DNA of 64,000 nucleotides, from NCBI GenBank assembly GCA_964036295.1, contig OZ038464.1, forward strand, positions 13,812,001 through 13,876,000. Reading direction: 5' to 3'. Shown in pieces: positions 1-11,188 of the stretch. Source of the DNA: Plumapathes pennacea (lineage: Eukaryota; Cnidaria; Anthozoa; Antipatharia; Myriopathidae). Both the position numbers and the translations under genes were made by a program. The notes below the pieces were generated by a model that was not told where the DNA came from, made no database searches, and saw only the letters and a list, made by a program, of their open reading frames with translations. Position 1 is the stretch's first letter. Every line of letters begins with the position of its first letter.

Positions 1-125
1 ATGAGAGGTTGTGCAGCTGAAGATAATCGACCCTCTCACTCCTCTCACGTCTGGCCGCCATATTGGTTTGGGCGGGGTCCGCTGACAATGTTGCAGGCTC
101 AGAATGTCCGCGATTTCTGGCCATG
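1..125. mobile_element. Right end of a TIR DNA element (same family as 27617-29668)
   Basis: These bases match the right end of the element at 29544-29668 almost base for base and end in the same terminal sequence, TTTCTGGCCATG. The rest of the element lies left of the window. The sequence after it (from 126) is the start of tandem unit A. The terminal inverted repeat begins CATGGCCAGAAAT. The superfamily is not certain; CA...TG ends would suit a P-like element, but no 8-bp target duplication can be checked here. Confidence 0.6.
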
Positions 126-743
126 GGCGACTATTTAATGTTTACAAGTTTAACTTGGTGTAAAACAAAGGCGGAGAATAAAAACAATCCTATTTAGTAG
201 TCCTGGCTGCATAAAACAAGGATCAATTTAGAATGTTGAGTTTTTAAAGAAGTTCAATGTGGTTTGAGGAGTTGCACGTCCGTTTATGTTAACATTTGCA
301 AGTTGGATCGAATACTCAAAAAAAAAAAAAATGAACTTGATTTTAACACGAACGTGAACATTTCCAATGACTTGTGCTCACTGAGAGTTTTTGTTGGAGT
401 GATGGAGTCTATGGCAGTGAAAGGCTGTAATTAACTGAAATATTCTGTATGTTTATTTCCTGAAAATGACCAATGATAAATAGTTAAACTACTCGGACAT
501 CAAATAGACAGCTATAACAAAAGCAGCGCCTTTAATACTTAATGATAGTCAAAGTTGCCTATTGGTCAAACTATTTCAATTTGAATTACGATTGCGTGGT
601 ATAACCTGTGAGCCTAATTTATTCATATGCAGTTTTTCTTGTTTATTGTGCCACTGCCAGAGAAGCTGGTCACACGTTTACGGTAAAAATACGCAGTGGA
701 GTTTTGCAGTTTAGTTTCGATAAAGCCTTTGCTGAGTTCCTCG

Positions 744-756
744 GGTTATATTTTTC
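744..756 (+). promoter_or_regulatory. TATA-like element of the unit A FReD gene
   Basis: GGGTTATATTTTT lies about 45 bases before the ATG at 797. The same motif sits at the same distance in unit B (11843) and, one G shorter, in unit C (30090). A TATA box here would imply a 5' UTR of only about 20 nt. It is inferred from position and conservation only. Confidence 0.4.
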
Positions 757-796
757 GTCCCAGTTGGACTGACGGCTTGATCACGAAGATCTCGAA

Positions 797-3700
797 ATGA
801 CTCCAAAGCTACTTTTGTTAACAGTATTCATGTTTGCTTCTGAGGCAAATGCGAATGGTAAGTGTCTCGGGTAAATCGTTAGACCCCAATGCTTAGTTGT
901 TCAGAGCACGATTAGGCTAATCCTGATTAGGAGCAAACGTTTTGTAATCTTTAAGTCTGGGAACGGGAAATTTTTGCTCAGAACTCAGCGTTCTTGATAC
1001 GTTTTGAGCTAAGGGAAGCTTTTTAGATGGCCTTTGAACAAGACCTTTCCTCCTTTTGTTAGCAAACAGGACGGAGGAAAGAATTTGGTTAATCCTGGAT
1101 TAGCTTAATCGGGCTTTGCTGGTGACTTCACGTCGACTAATTGATGAAGCTAATAAGTTAAATTTGTGTGCAGTAAACTCAACCAGTAATAGGTCACAAA
1201 AACAAGGCTTTAGCGGCTCTTTATTGATTTAGTTACTAACACTCTTTGGGCGGACATATTTGTAAGCGGACAGCTGCACTCGGACGCCTTTACGAAACCC
1301 TGTTTAACCTCAGCTGGCTCCGCCAAACTCTGTATTTACACATTGATCATCTCGTAAAACGAAAACTTCCGGTTACGGACACTTTTTTATGTTTGGCCAA
1401 GGGTGTCCGCTTACAGAGCTTCAACTACAAGTATATGCTCACAATAAAACTGTATATTTCTTGGCATCAGATGTGTAATTTTTTTTTATGCTGAACATGA
1501 CCTTGTGAGTTAACCGCAGACTCTTCACAATTCTCTTTATTCTATATTTCACAGAAAATTGCAGAAAGATGACCTTTCTGCCCCAAATCTTTGGAAACGC
1601 TCTGGAAAACCATCTCATCAGACGTTTCGAAACGAACAGCTGCGAGCTTTGTCAGATACAATGCTATCTGGAAAAGAGATGCGTATCTTACAACTGTGGA
1701 AACAACACATGCGAATTGAGTTCATCGGATCATGTTCTGTACCAGAAAGATCTGGTGGAACGTAAAGGATTTATTTACCAAGCAACAGAGGTAAGTGAAG
1801 ATGCCGAAAATTTAAAATAGTATAAAATAGTATAAAATAGTATTTTATTTTTCTCTTCTAATTGCTCCACGTTTCCACGAAGACACAAGTATAGAGCTGC
1901 AGTAGTTCTCAATATCTCACAGTAAAAATTAGATCTGCGAAGGAAGCGCAACCCCTTTCTTTTTGCGCTTTATTATGCCGTTACATTCGCTAAATTGCCC
2001 AGGCTCTTGTACCAATAAATTATAGTAGGGAACATTTAGTAACCGCGGCTTTGCCCTTTATTTGTTGAGAATCCTTGACGTTAGGTGTAGCTACTCAAAT
2101 TTTTCATTTTGAATTCACTGCATCGTCAAGGAACAAATGCTCCTGTTAGGCTTTATTGGGGCCACATCGATCAATCATTTGCGTATAATCCTTGACAACT
2201 ATAAAGTTTATGCCATAATATATATAAGTTCAGTTCTCCAAATGTCTTTTCATTTAAAATTTATCTTTGTGAGTGATTTTTTGCTATAATGCATGTAACT
2301 ATAAATTAGCCATTTTTTCCCCCACTCTACCTCCCGGGTCGCTCTAGATTGGAAGTGAGCCTAGCATACGTTGGCTACTTTGAAGTTTGGCAATGACTTA
2401 CAAGCATACGTCGGCGACAAAGTGCTGTTACATTTGAAATGTTTTGAATGTCGACATCACTGTATTTTCCTGAAATTGCCCTCTCAACCACAATCCTTCG
2501 CCCGCCAAAATTGATCGTTTTTAAGAGGCTTCGAAAGTTGAAAAGTAAATTTGCACTTCACTTCTACCCGGCTCATTTCACAATAAAGGTGCAATTTCAA
2601 TAGTATAAACAGCAGCAAGACTTAATAATATATTTAAGCAGTTTCGACTTTTTTGCGTGCTTGTGACACAATCTTTGTGTGGACACTGTTTACTTGCAAA
2701 ACAGTGTGACAGTGTTATAAATTAAATGTTACAAAATTTTAGGTTTGAAATTATAGAGGTTCCTGTCAGCCTTCCATATAGTTAGTAAAACATTACCATA
2801 ACCCTTATATCAATTGGAAATATTTATATCTGCTTTTATAGAACGGTTGCAAGGACCATCATTGTCAGTCAAATGGAACTTGTTTGAATGGTTTTACAGA
2901 GAAAGGCTACACATGTGAGTGTTCCATCGGTTTTACAGGAGACTTCTGCCAGAAAGGTCAGTAAAACACAATTTTAATCGTCTCTTCGCTTTTAGAATAG
3001 CACTGATCACAGCGCGCCAACAGTAGATTCGAATTAGGGTCGACCAAGCTTCTGATTGGAGGAATTCACTTTCTTTATCTGGTTGGTCGCTTCTTCATTT
3101 GTGATGTGATGGACATCTGTCTCATTATAGTGAATTTGATATATAAAAGTTTTTGCGGTTCGAACTTTCAATCGCTGCTTTGCAGTTTAAAAAGTCGAAT
3201 GCTTAAGTTGATCAGTCTATATCAGCGGATGTATTTTAGTGTACCTGATATGCGAATTGAAAGTGCTTTTCAAACGCTGCTCGTCAAAACATTCAGGGCC
3301 GATTTTCTAAATATAGTCAACAACTTAGACCTGGTTTATCGCTAAATTGAGGTTTGGACGGACTCGATCCTATTAACTAGGGATGGCCAGAGGTTTAAAA
3401 TTGCATTTCTAAAATATGGACAGGCGTAGGTTTATGAAGCCTGGCTATTGTTCAGAAAAACCCCCTTAATGTTTTTTCAACTGTAAGAAGATAAATATTC
3501 AGGGTTCTAGTGGAACATTTGTAGATTTCGCATGCTGGGGCCAAATAATTCAATAAACATTTACACGCATATTTTACAAGTTGGACTATTTGTCAAACAC
3601 CACTAAACGGACTTTAATAGACAAAAGTTTGCAAAGCTTTACAGATACAGGTATGGTAATGATTAAAGTTTGTTTTAACATGTGAGAGAACAGGTCCGAG

Positions 3701-5584
3701 ATTTGTAAAATACACTGATAAATGTTTTATTGAACTGGTCCCAGGTCTCGTTTTATGTTGTTGTTGCTGTTGTTGTTGCTTTGCATCATGTCTAGTTATG
3801 TATATTAATATATTGTAAAGAGTATACATAATATTAATATAATATATTAATATTATGTATACTGTTTGTTGCCAAAATTTGTCAATGGTTTTCCGTTATA
3901 CCCGTCTCAGTGCTCGCCAATTTACAGCCGTTTCCTAAATTTTAAATCAGAAAATGTTGTGATCTATTTTAAAGATGTAGACGAGTGCAAAGAAAACAAA
4001 CACAACTGCTCTTCAAACGCCACTTGTCAAAACACTGATGGTTCGTTCAACTGCAAGTGTAAGAGCGGTTACCAAGGAGACGGGATAAACTGTACAGGTA
4101 ACTAAAGTCGTTTGTGAACTTGTCTTTTTCCTTATTAAACTTGTATATACAGTGTACATATCCCGATTTAGAACGAATGCAAGTTTTTTTGAGTACCTCA
4201 TTCTATGTTATGTTGGTTTAATTCAAGTAACTTTAAAGAGGGATAACGAATGTTGTCGGAAAAAGCATGGTGAACGTTCGTGGGCTTTTGTTCAATAGTA
4301 CATTGTGTATGCGGTCGTCGTATGGGTGCAATTTATACTAACTGGATTCTGAAAACGGATTAAAAAGCTTGTTCCACTGCAAGTGTTTGACAGTTGAGTG
4401 CCGTCGTTTAAGTATTGCACGTGCTTTTACACAACAGCTACACGTTTTAAAAACTGCATGGAACACCACAAGTCTGGTTACATAACCAACGGTGTGTACA
4501 CGATTTATCCCGACGAACTGAAACCTTTTGACGTTTTCTGCGACCAAACCACAGCGAGAGGGGGCTGGACTGTCTTCCAGAAGAGACTTGACGGCTCCGT
4601 TGATTTCTACCGAGGCTGGGCCGACTACAAACAAGGCTTCGGTGACCTGACAGGCGAGTTCTGGCTCGGGTTGGACAAGATACACCGACTGACAAGTCAA
4701 ACGAACAACAAACTGCGGGTTGAACTGGAGGATTTTGACGGGAACACAGCTTACGCAGAGTACGACATGTTTACTGTGTCAATTGAAGCAGCAAATTACA
4801 AACTGAGTGTTGGAGGATACTCGGGTAAGTAAATATTTGAAGTTATGAGTATGCGATACAATAAGGGAAAATCATCCTACCCACGATCTTCATAACCTCC
4901 CCCCTCTCATAATTCACTGCTATAAACAAAGTGTTGACTGACCAACTGCTATTATTTTATGACATACAATATTCAGTAAATGATGTACTTTTCTCACTGG
5001 CGCAATAAATAATGGATTAGAACTTGCGTATTTTTCATAATCTCACTTTATTGTAAGTGCCGTATCTTATACTTGATGAACCGGATCAAAACCGGTTGGG
5101 AAATGTTTCTCAGTCACATCTATTCTGCTAAACCTAACTAGTTGTTTGCATCCAAGAACGATCCTATTGAAGAGTCAATTTGAAATCTTTTTACCTCCAT
5201 GCCCATAAACTATATAGTTGCATTTTTTGCTGTCCAATCTATGGATGCAAAATGTTTGCTAAACCCCAAAATGACACTTAATATAACCTCGCTCCTGCAG
5301 CGGGAACAGCAGGTGACTCGTTGACTGGGCATAATGGAATGGCCTTCAGTACTAAAGATAGAGACAACGGTAATAAAGTGCCTTTTTCGTGTGCCGTGAC
5401 ATACAAAGGCGCCTGGTGGTACAACGCGTGTCACAAGTCCAACTTGAACGGTCTGTACCATCACGGTAATCACTCGTCTTTTGCTGAAGGCATTAACTGG
5501 AAGACCTGGAAGGGGTATCACTACTCCGCCAAACGCGCCGAGATGAAGATCAGACCTCTGACTTCTGATGACGTCAAAACATGA
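797..5584 (+). CDS. Secreted PAN-EGF-EGF-fibrinogen-like (FReD) protein, unit A
   Basis: Six exons give 1206 nt (401 residues): 797-857, 1555-1790, 2842-2956, 3975-4097, 4438-4824 and 5301-5584. All introns are GT-AG and phases agree (1,0,1,1,1). Exon 1 is a signal peptide (MTPKLLLL...ASEANA). Exon 2 is a six-cysteine PAN/apple domain ([14 protein letters not shown]). Exon 3 is an EGF domain ending [12 protein letters not shown]. Exon 4 is a calcium-binding-type EGF opening [12 protein letters not shown]. Exons 5-6 form a ficolin-like fibrinogen domain with [28 protein letters not shown], the STKDRDN calcium-loop motif and [13 protein letters not shown]. Such domains usually bind glycans or acetylated groups outside the cell; an innate recognition role is inferred. 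The end differs from units B and C ([10 protein letters not shown] instead of RPVDF) through a small frame change near the stop. Exon 6 also has one extra codon at its acceptor. Confidence 0.88.
893..1121. repeat. MITE in intron 1 (GTTGTTCA...GATTAGG type)
   Basis: Imperfect inverted ends: left GTTGTTCAGAGCACGATTAG, right the complement of AAAGCCCGATTAAGCTAATC. The copy in unit C intron 1 (30241-30462) is complete; the unit B copy (from about 11992) has lost its right side. A related element lies at 35166-35376. It predates the tandem duplication because all three units carry it. Confidence 0.5.
1259..1420. repeat. Short TIR repeat in intron 1
   Basis: The left end TTTGTAAGCGGACA faces a right end that reads, as complement, CTGTAAGCGGACACC. 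Copies sit at the same place in unit B (about 12250-12415) and unit C (about 30596-30756). It is a short non-coding MITE inherited by all three units. The small ORF here is part of the repeat. Confidence 0.45.
3535..3743. repeat. MITE in intron 3, GGCCAATTCAATAAACATTTACA family
   Basis: Inverted ends: GGGGCCAAATAATTCAATAA on the left, and the complement of TGGGACCAGTTCAATAAAAC on the right; the inner arms share TTTACAAGTTGGAC-type sequence. Family members also lie at 32832-33033 (unit C, same intron) and 43517-43752 (Lifeguard gene intron). A TTG/CTG triplet run (3758-3782) follows directly. Confidence 0.6.
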
Positions 5585-5699
5585 AGAACTGCTGCCTTAT
5601 GTAGCTAGAGTGCGGGCTTCACCTTGTACTGAGATTGATTTCAGATTTAGTGGAAGATATTAATAAGAAACTTGCCCGCCGTGAGAGAGAGCAAGATAC

Positions 5700-5703
5700 A
5701 AGC

Positions 5704-5736
<33 letters not shown>

Positions 5737-5737
5737 G
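5700..5737. repeat. GACA tetranucleotide microsatellite
   Basis: About eight CAGA/GACA units follow the unit A gene. The unit B counterpart near 23597 has only about three. This is a variable-length marker between the duplicated units. Confidence 0.9.
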
Positions 5738-5888
5738 TAACTTTTTTTGTCTTTACTCCAATTTGTAATGTAAGAATACAGGCAAAGATTACAGTACGGG
5801 CCTCATCTTGTATTGAGATTGAGTATAGATTTAGTGTTAGTTATAGCGAACTTGACGATGAGTAGAAAAGATAAACAGCCTGTAAGAG

Positions 5889-6544
5889 TGTTACCGAGCA
5901 CTTTCGTGTCGTACAGTAGTAATGGGGACTCGCTGGCGAAGGAGGCTTGAAACGGCTTTCCCTGAAGTGGCACTTTAATCTTTTTCTTCACAGTGTAGCT
6001 CGAGAGTTACAAGAATTTCGTCCATAGGTCTGAACTCTACAGAGGAGAGTCCAACAGCTTATCTCTGTCCTTCACATCTCTGCTCTCTTCTCCTATCCTT
6101 CTCTCTCTGTCTCTCCTTCTCTGGTTCCCTTTCTCTGCTCTCTCTTTCTCTGGTCTCCCTCTAGTACAACGTAGGCTCTGTTATATGGCCTCGCGCAGAG
6201 TGCAACTCATTAATTTTCATATATACATTTCTTAATTCCTACGTATAACGGGTCCAGGACAAAGTTGCGTCGATCCACCTGTGGATCTGTTGTTCTGGGA
6301 TCATTCCAGCTTAACGATCTATGGTGTCACCTGCTCTTATCTGGTAGTTACGTTGTTATTGCATCAGCTTCAACGATGCTTCGCTCGGGCGCCTCCTTGT
6401 GGAATATTGTTAGGTGTCCGAGCTGTTTATTACAGGTGGTTGTTATGGTTGTTTTGCCAACAAAAGTTTCCAGTTAATAGGATTTCAAACTATCGTATTT
6501 CCGCTCGTGGCTGAACATAAATTTCCTATTTTTGACTCTCAACA
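5889..6544. mobile_element. Probable solo LTR (fossil), 656 bp
   Basis: The segment begins TGTT and ends AACA and is flanked on both sides by AGAG (5885-5888 and 6545-6548). The matching place in unit B (about 23757-23775) reads straight through as TGTAAGAGAGTCAATT, an empty site. TG...CA ends plus a 4-bp target duplication are the usual signature of an LTR left alone after recombination. No internal coding region is present. The insertion is absent from the unit B copy, so it is probably younger than that duplication. The LTR family cannot be named from this. Confidence 0.65.
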
Positions 6545-7327
6545 AGAGAGTCAATTATAAGCAGAGTGACATGCAGACGGTGATTATAATTATGTATTCC
6601 ACTTAGGAACGTAAGAATAAAGGCAGCACACTGTAGTGATACAAAATGGAGTGTGACTTTGAAAAGTATTTTTATGTCACTCGCAGAGGTTATCGGCCCT
6701 TTAACGTGACCCTCAGATGCTGATTGAGAAGTAATGTAAATTTTTAATCTAGAGTATTATTACTCGGTCGTCGTTGGTCAAACAAAGTGGTTTTGCTTAA
6801 GTGTTCTTATTCTATTTGAATCAAAATGACCTCGAATTGATACTAAATACCTGAAGCAGCGCCCAAAACGTGGTTCAACATGAAAATGTTTAGCAATATT
6901 TTGTTACCACGGTAATACTGAAAGATAACTTTGAAGCGTCAAAAAAAAAAAAAAAAAGGAAAAAAAAAAAATGAAATTAAGCACCTGACAAAACAAGTCA
7001 GTCTCACATTCGATTAAAGTTTGAAAAGAATCACTCCTATTACACTATTTTGTATGAATATATCGACAGAAATAAAAAGAGAAGCCACTATCAACTAAAA
7101 ACAGTGTTGTCAACTTATGCCATTCCCCATGCAAGAGTAATTAATTTCAATTTTCTCTTTCAGTCTTTTTTTAGCAGAGCTATATTATACAATATTACAA
7201 ATCTAGTTATTGATAGTTTGCTCAAATGAAAGCTGACCGAGGAATAGGTATGACTCCATAACAGAACGCGCATGCGTATTATTCCGACTATTCTTATTCT
7301 GGGATTAAGTTCCAAACAAACGCGCTC

Positions 7328-7537
7328 TAAGCTGGTGTTACACTTGCCGATTTGCAACGACGATCTGCTCCAAATTGACTCAACGGTGTTGCAAGTGTTT
7401 GAATCGCTTTTAAAAACTTGCAATTCGTTGCAGAACTGCAAACATCGAGAAAAATTGTTCGCCATAGGGTGTTACACCTGAACGATTTTTAGCGCAACAT
7501 CGTATCGTTGCAAATCGACCAGTGTAACACCATCTTA
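7328..7537. mobile_element. Harbinger-like MITE, 210 bp (copy A)
   Basis: The ends TAAGCTGGTGTTACAC and (complement) TAAGATGGTGTTACAC match at 15 of 16 positions, followed by CGATTTGCAACGA-type inner arms. A TAA/TTA-type target and small size suit a PIF/Harbinger MITE. A second copy lies in the unit B intergenic region at 24574-24783. The larger element at 35400-36050, which carries a transposase-like ORF, has related ends. Confidence 0.65.
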
Positions 7538-8407
7538 ACTCATATACATACATGGAAATGACGAATCCTGAAATAAAAAGACTGCGTGTCGTCCCCTACT
7601 TCAAAGATTTATGTGTTACAGAAACTGCAGTGGACTATTAGAGCAAATAGTGAAGCCGTGTGCAAATCATGTGCAATTAATGAAGCAGCGTGAAGAAAAG
7701 TTGTCCGAATATTGCATGAAATTTAATTCGGAAACCGTGAGACAGAAAGCCAACAATTACACAGTCAAAGAACATTCTCTAAAGTTTGTAACCTTTATAC
7801 CTTCGTCTCCTGTGGCTTGTAGCTAGTAACTAGATGGCTTAGATCACCGGAGTTTCACACGAATAATTGTAGGTTTATGGTGATGAAGGCACAAACAGTC
7901 TTCGCTAATGAGTCTGTCTCGGCTGTCGGCTCGGTGGCACAAAAGCTGTTGAGTCAATTCAATGGAGTTGACTGTCGTCTGGCAGAGTTCAAGTAATGCT
8001 CAAGTAAAGCAAACAAATGTACAAACTACCTTCTTTAGCAGAATAGTGTTGTTGTGCAGACATGTTTACGTCGAGTGACACCGTTGTCCTGAAAGTTGAA
8101 ACCTGACGGCTCAAAGCATTCTCGCCGGTTCTTTTGAATTCTTGACAAACAGTGGTACTAATATCCGACACATTTCTTGCGAAATTCATCTTCATTTAGC
8201 AGCCTGTCAAGTTTTTTAAGTGAACGGGAGTGGTGTTCCGTTTTCATTCATGGACTGACTTGAGCGAAGTGCCGTGAAACAGACTTTCCGATTGGACGAG
8301 CGTGCGTTTTGACGGTTTTCGGGAGAATCTTGAACTTGATCATTTTCAATATAAAGTTCTTTCAGGTAATAAAAGCTTCGTTATTTTATAAAAGCAATAT
8401 GACACTC

Positions 8408-8566
8408 GTTTCCATGTCTATGTACTCTTATATAAACACTTGGGATGTTGTGAGAACACTCGAAAAAGTTCAAAATCACTCGCCGAAGCGGCTCGTGATT
8501 TTGAACTTTTTCTCGTGTTCTCCCAACATCCCGCGTGTTTATATAAGAGTACATAGACATGGAAAC
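8408..8566. repeat. Foldback (hairpin) element
   Basis: Two arms of roughly 70 bases, from GTTTCCATGTCTATGTACTC to its complement at 8547-8566, close on a short loop near CGCCGAAGCGG. The arms are nearly perfect over TATATAA, CCAACATCCC and TTCAAAATCAC-type stretches. The element is absent from the unit B counterpart (between about 24790 and 24890), so it came after the duplication or was lost from B. Confidence 0.8.
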
Positions 8567-9954
8567 TCGTGTTATATTGCTTAAACATAAGGAAAATATT
8601 CACTCCCTAAGCTCAAAATACCGATTCTCTCCACCATTCAAGAAGAATATTTAAAGGATGACGTACTGCAAGTTGATACAATCAGCTGTTATCTGAGCAA
8701 ACTATTAAGTGGCAAATTCTCCATGAGTTTCTCCGTGAGCGGCCAATGGAGAAAGTTAAAGTTGAAGTTGATCAACAAAGATATAAACCAAAGTGAGGGC
8801 CAAAAGACGGTCCCGAAAGTTGTCCGTTTTGCAGTTTCATATACGCCACACATTTAACCCACACAGAAAGAAATTAGAATGCTTTACTGTAGTTACGAGA
8901 AGTACAATATGGTTGGATGTAATAAGGGCCTACTTCTCCTAATTAACCTTCTGTCAAGTTAAAAAAAAGACCAAATATGAACCTTGATCAACAGTGTAGT
9001 ATTAGCAGCAAAATTCTCCTCTCAATGCAAACATTCTACCACATTATTCTGACGCGGGATTATGTTCCAATCGAGCGTAAATTTCGTTGAACAACAAAGC
9101 AAAGGATCAGAGCTTAAATTACACCACCATTTGTCAAGCGGAAAAACGTGAGCCACCTTGAGGAGGCTTAAATATTTGATGGCTGTCAGAAGCTTGCCTA
9201 TTCGTCACATTTATTTTTATGGCGTGGGCGACAAAATAACATTATGCGAAACGAATTGCTCGTCATTGTTTAATGGTCACCATTGGGTTCTTTGTGTTTG
9301 TTTTTCTGAACAACAAAAAATACGAATATAGACAGAGAAATAGGACTAAAAATTATAAGCAAATAAGAACGTATCTGTGTTACTTCGTGCTGAACTACCT
9401 GACAAGCGCATTGCCTCAAGTGATTCCCGCCCTTTGGAGCAACGTCTGTTTACAATAATCTGGAAACTATTTCTTCGAGGCTAATTTTGTTGGCATTTTT
9501 ATGTACCGTCCGGGGCAAATACGAATGGTAAGTACACAGTTAAAACGTTAATGAATCTAACAAAGACTAATGCTTAAATGAACCGGTTTGTTTTTGACCA
9601 ACGACAAAAGAGTAATAATACTTTTAGATGAAAAATCAAAATTTGCATCTCAATCAGCATCTGAGGGTTGCGTTAAATGACCGATAACCTCTCCGAGTGA
9701 CACTATTAACTTCTGTATCTCGGTCCCATACCAATCGCTTTTTGATTTCAGAATGGGGGCTGGTATTAGTACATTATTAGTACATGTTTTACTTCATTAT
9801 GCTACCGCTCAAAGCAAGACGGCCAATATGTGGGGAGTTTGGATATTGGGCGTGAGTTATTGGGCCTCATGTGGTGATATTTTCTATTAAGCGACTAATT
9901 TCTATTATGATTACGTTTTCATGCACCAAGGGCGGTCACAGAACGGAAGGTTTT

Positions 9955-10485
9955 CTTTTTCTTGCGTCTCCATCTCCGCTTACTTCGGTTACGTTCCTGT
10001 GAAAATCGATTGAACGGAAGCGGAGACGGAGACGAAACGAATTAACCAATCAGAAGGCGTCTCCCGAGGCTAAAATACTACTAGTTCCCATACCCAACGC
10101 GTCTTGCCACCAAATAAAAACAAATATGTCATTTAACCTGATTTCTTTTATTAGGTTTTCGAACTGCCCATGGGTTTTCCTCTTCAGAAACATCTCCCTG
10201 ACCCAAAATCTCTTTGGTTGTCTCTGACAAGCCAGTTCTCGTCTCCTCCTCCGCCGCTTTAAGAACACTGTAAAAGAAACAGGAGTAGTTTATCATCGTC
10301 GTTCTCCATGTTTACAAAGATGTTGAGGCCTATAAAAACACGTCCCCAGCCCACTGACCGCGCGACCGTACGCCAAAAATAGCATCTCCTTCCTTCTCCG
10401 CTTCCGTCTCCGTTCGCTAATTTTCACACGCGCGCAAGTGTCTTACGTCTCCGTCTCCGCTTACTTCACTAGTGAAAATCGGCCT
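9955..10485. repeat. CGTCTCCGTCTCCGC-bearing repeat (copy A)
   Basis: Both ends carry TCTCCGCTTACTTC motifs, and the middle holds inverted GGAAGCGGAGACGGAGACG. The whole stretch recurs at about 26145-26690. ORFs read through it on either strand are low-complexity and show no domain. It looks like a non-coding dispersed repeat. Confidence 0.5.
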
Positions 10486-10554
10486 TTACCGAATACGATA
10501 ACGGCGGTATTGCGCTAGCAAGAGATGCTATCTTTGTTGGACATCCTTTCCATC

Positions 10555-10830
10555 AGTTAGGGTCATTTTGGTGCATCCCTTCTACTGCATACCATAATCT
10601 CTGTAAGAACCGGAAGGGATGCATCAAATTGACCCATATTTCAATTAAATTTGTTGGCTCCGACACTCATACAGTTTATAATCTTCTTGGCTTGCACTTT
10701 AATTGAACGTCCTTGGTCGTGTGAGTGTTAAAAGATAGGGTCATTTTGGTGCATCCCCTCTAGTGCATACCGTGATCTCTGTAAGTCTAGAGGGGATGCA
10801 TCAAATTGATTGTCATTTTAATCACAGCCG
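10555..10830. repeat. TTTTGGTGCATCCC hairpin repeats, two units
   Basis: Each unit has GGGTCATTTTGGTGCATCCC, a short spacer with ATCTCTGTAAG, then the complementary GGGATGCATCAAA arm, about 75 bases in all. Two units occur here, two at 26758-27020 (the duplicated copy), one at 36110-36305 and several in tandem at 39155-39845. No coding sense. Confidence 0.75.
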
Positions 10831-11188
10831 TAAATTATAGGGAGATCACCTAAAAAACTGAAATTCACCCAGTATTTATCGTGATTTTGCCTCTCTGTCT
10901 CTCATATAGTGGCTTTACTCTGTTTGACTTTCTATATAATTCAACTGCCTATAGAAAAAGTCGACCGCCTCTCATTTCTATTTTGCATTGAGATCGACAT
11001 CGGATCGTTTTAACTGCTTCTGTTAACCAAGTACAGGTGCATTTTTAAACGAAAGTTTGTTTCTCAAAAGTGTGTGGGTCCGTGCGTCATAAGACGGATT
11101 GGTTCGTAATTGAGTGCTGCCAGAGGGAATGTCTAAATTATCCAATGCAATTCTTCTAAGTGAGATGAGCTGAACGCTCCTAACAATG

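Larger units (their letters stand above)
126..11170. repeat. Tandem segmental duplication, unit A
   Basis: Unit A starts at GGCGACTATTTAATG, the counterpart of 11189 (unit B) and 27388 (unit C). It holds the first PAN-EGF-FReD gene and about 5.5 kb of downstream DNA. That downstream part is repeated, with indels, at 23463-27390. Exons, introns and intergenic DNA are all near-identical, so this is genomic duplication and not retrocopying. Unit A has a probable solo LTR (5889-6544) and a foldback-bearing stretch (about 7550-8590) that the unit-B copy lacks. Confidence 0.85.

Noticed and set aside
6060-6170. CTCTCT-rich stretch considered as a separate microsatellite gene feature
   Set aside because: It is internal to the probable solo LTR at 5889-6544.
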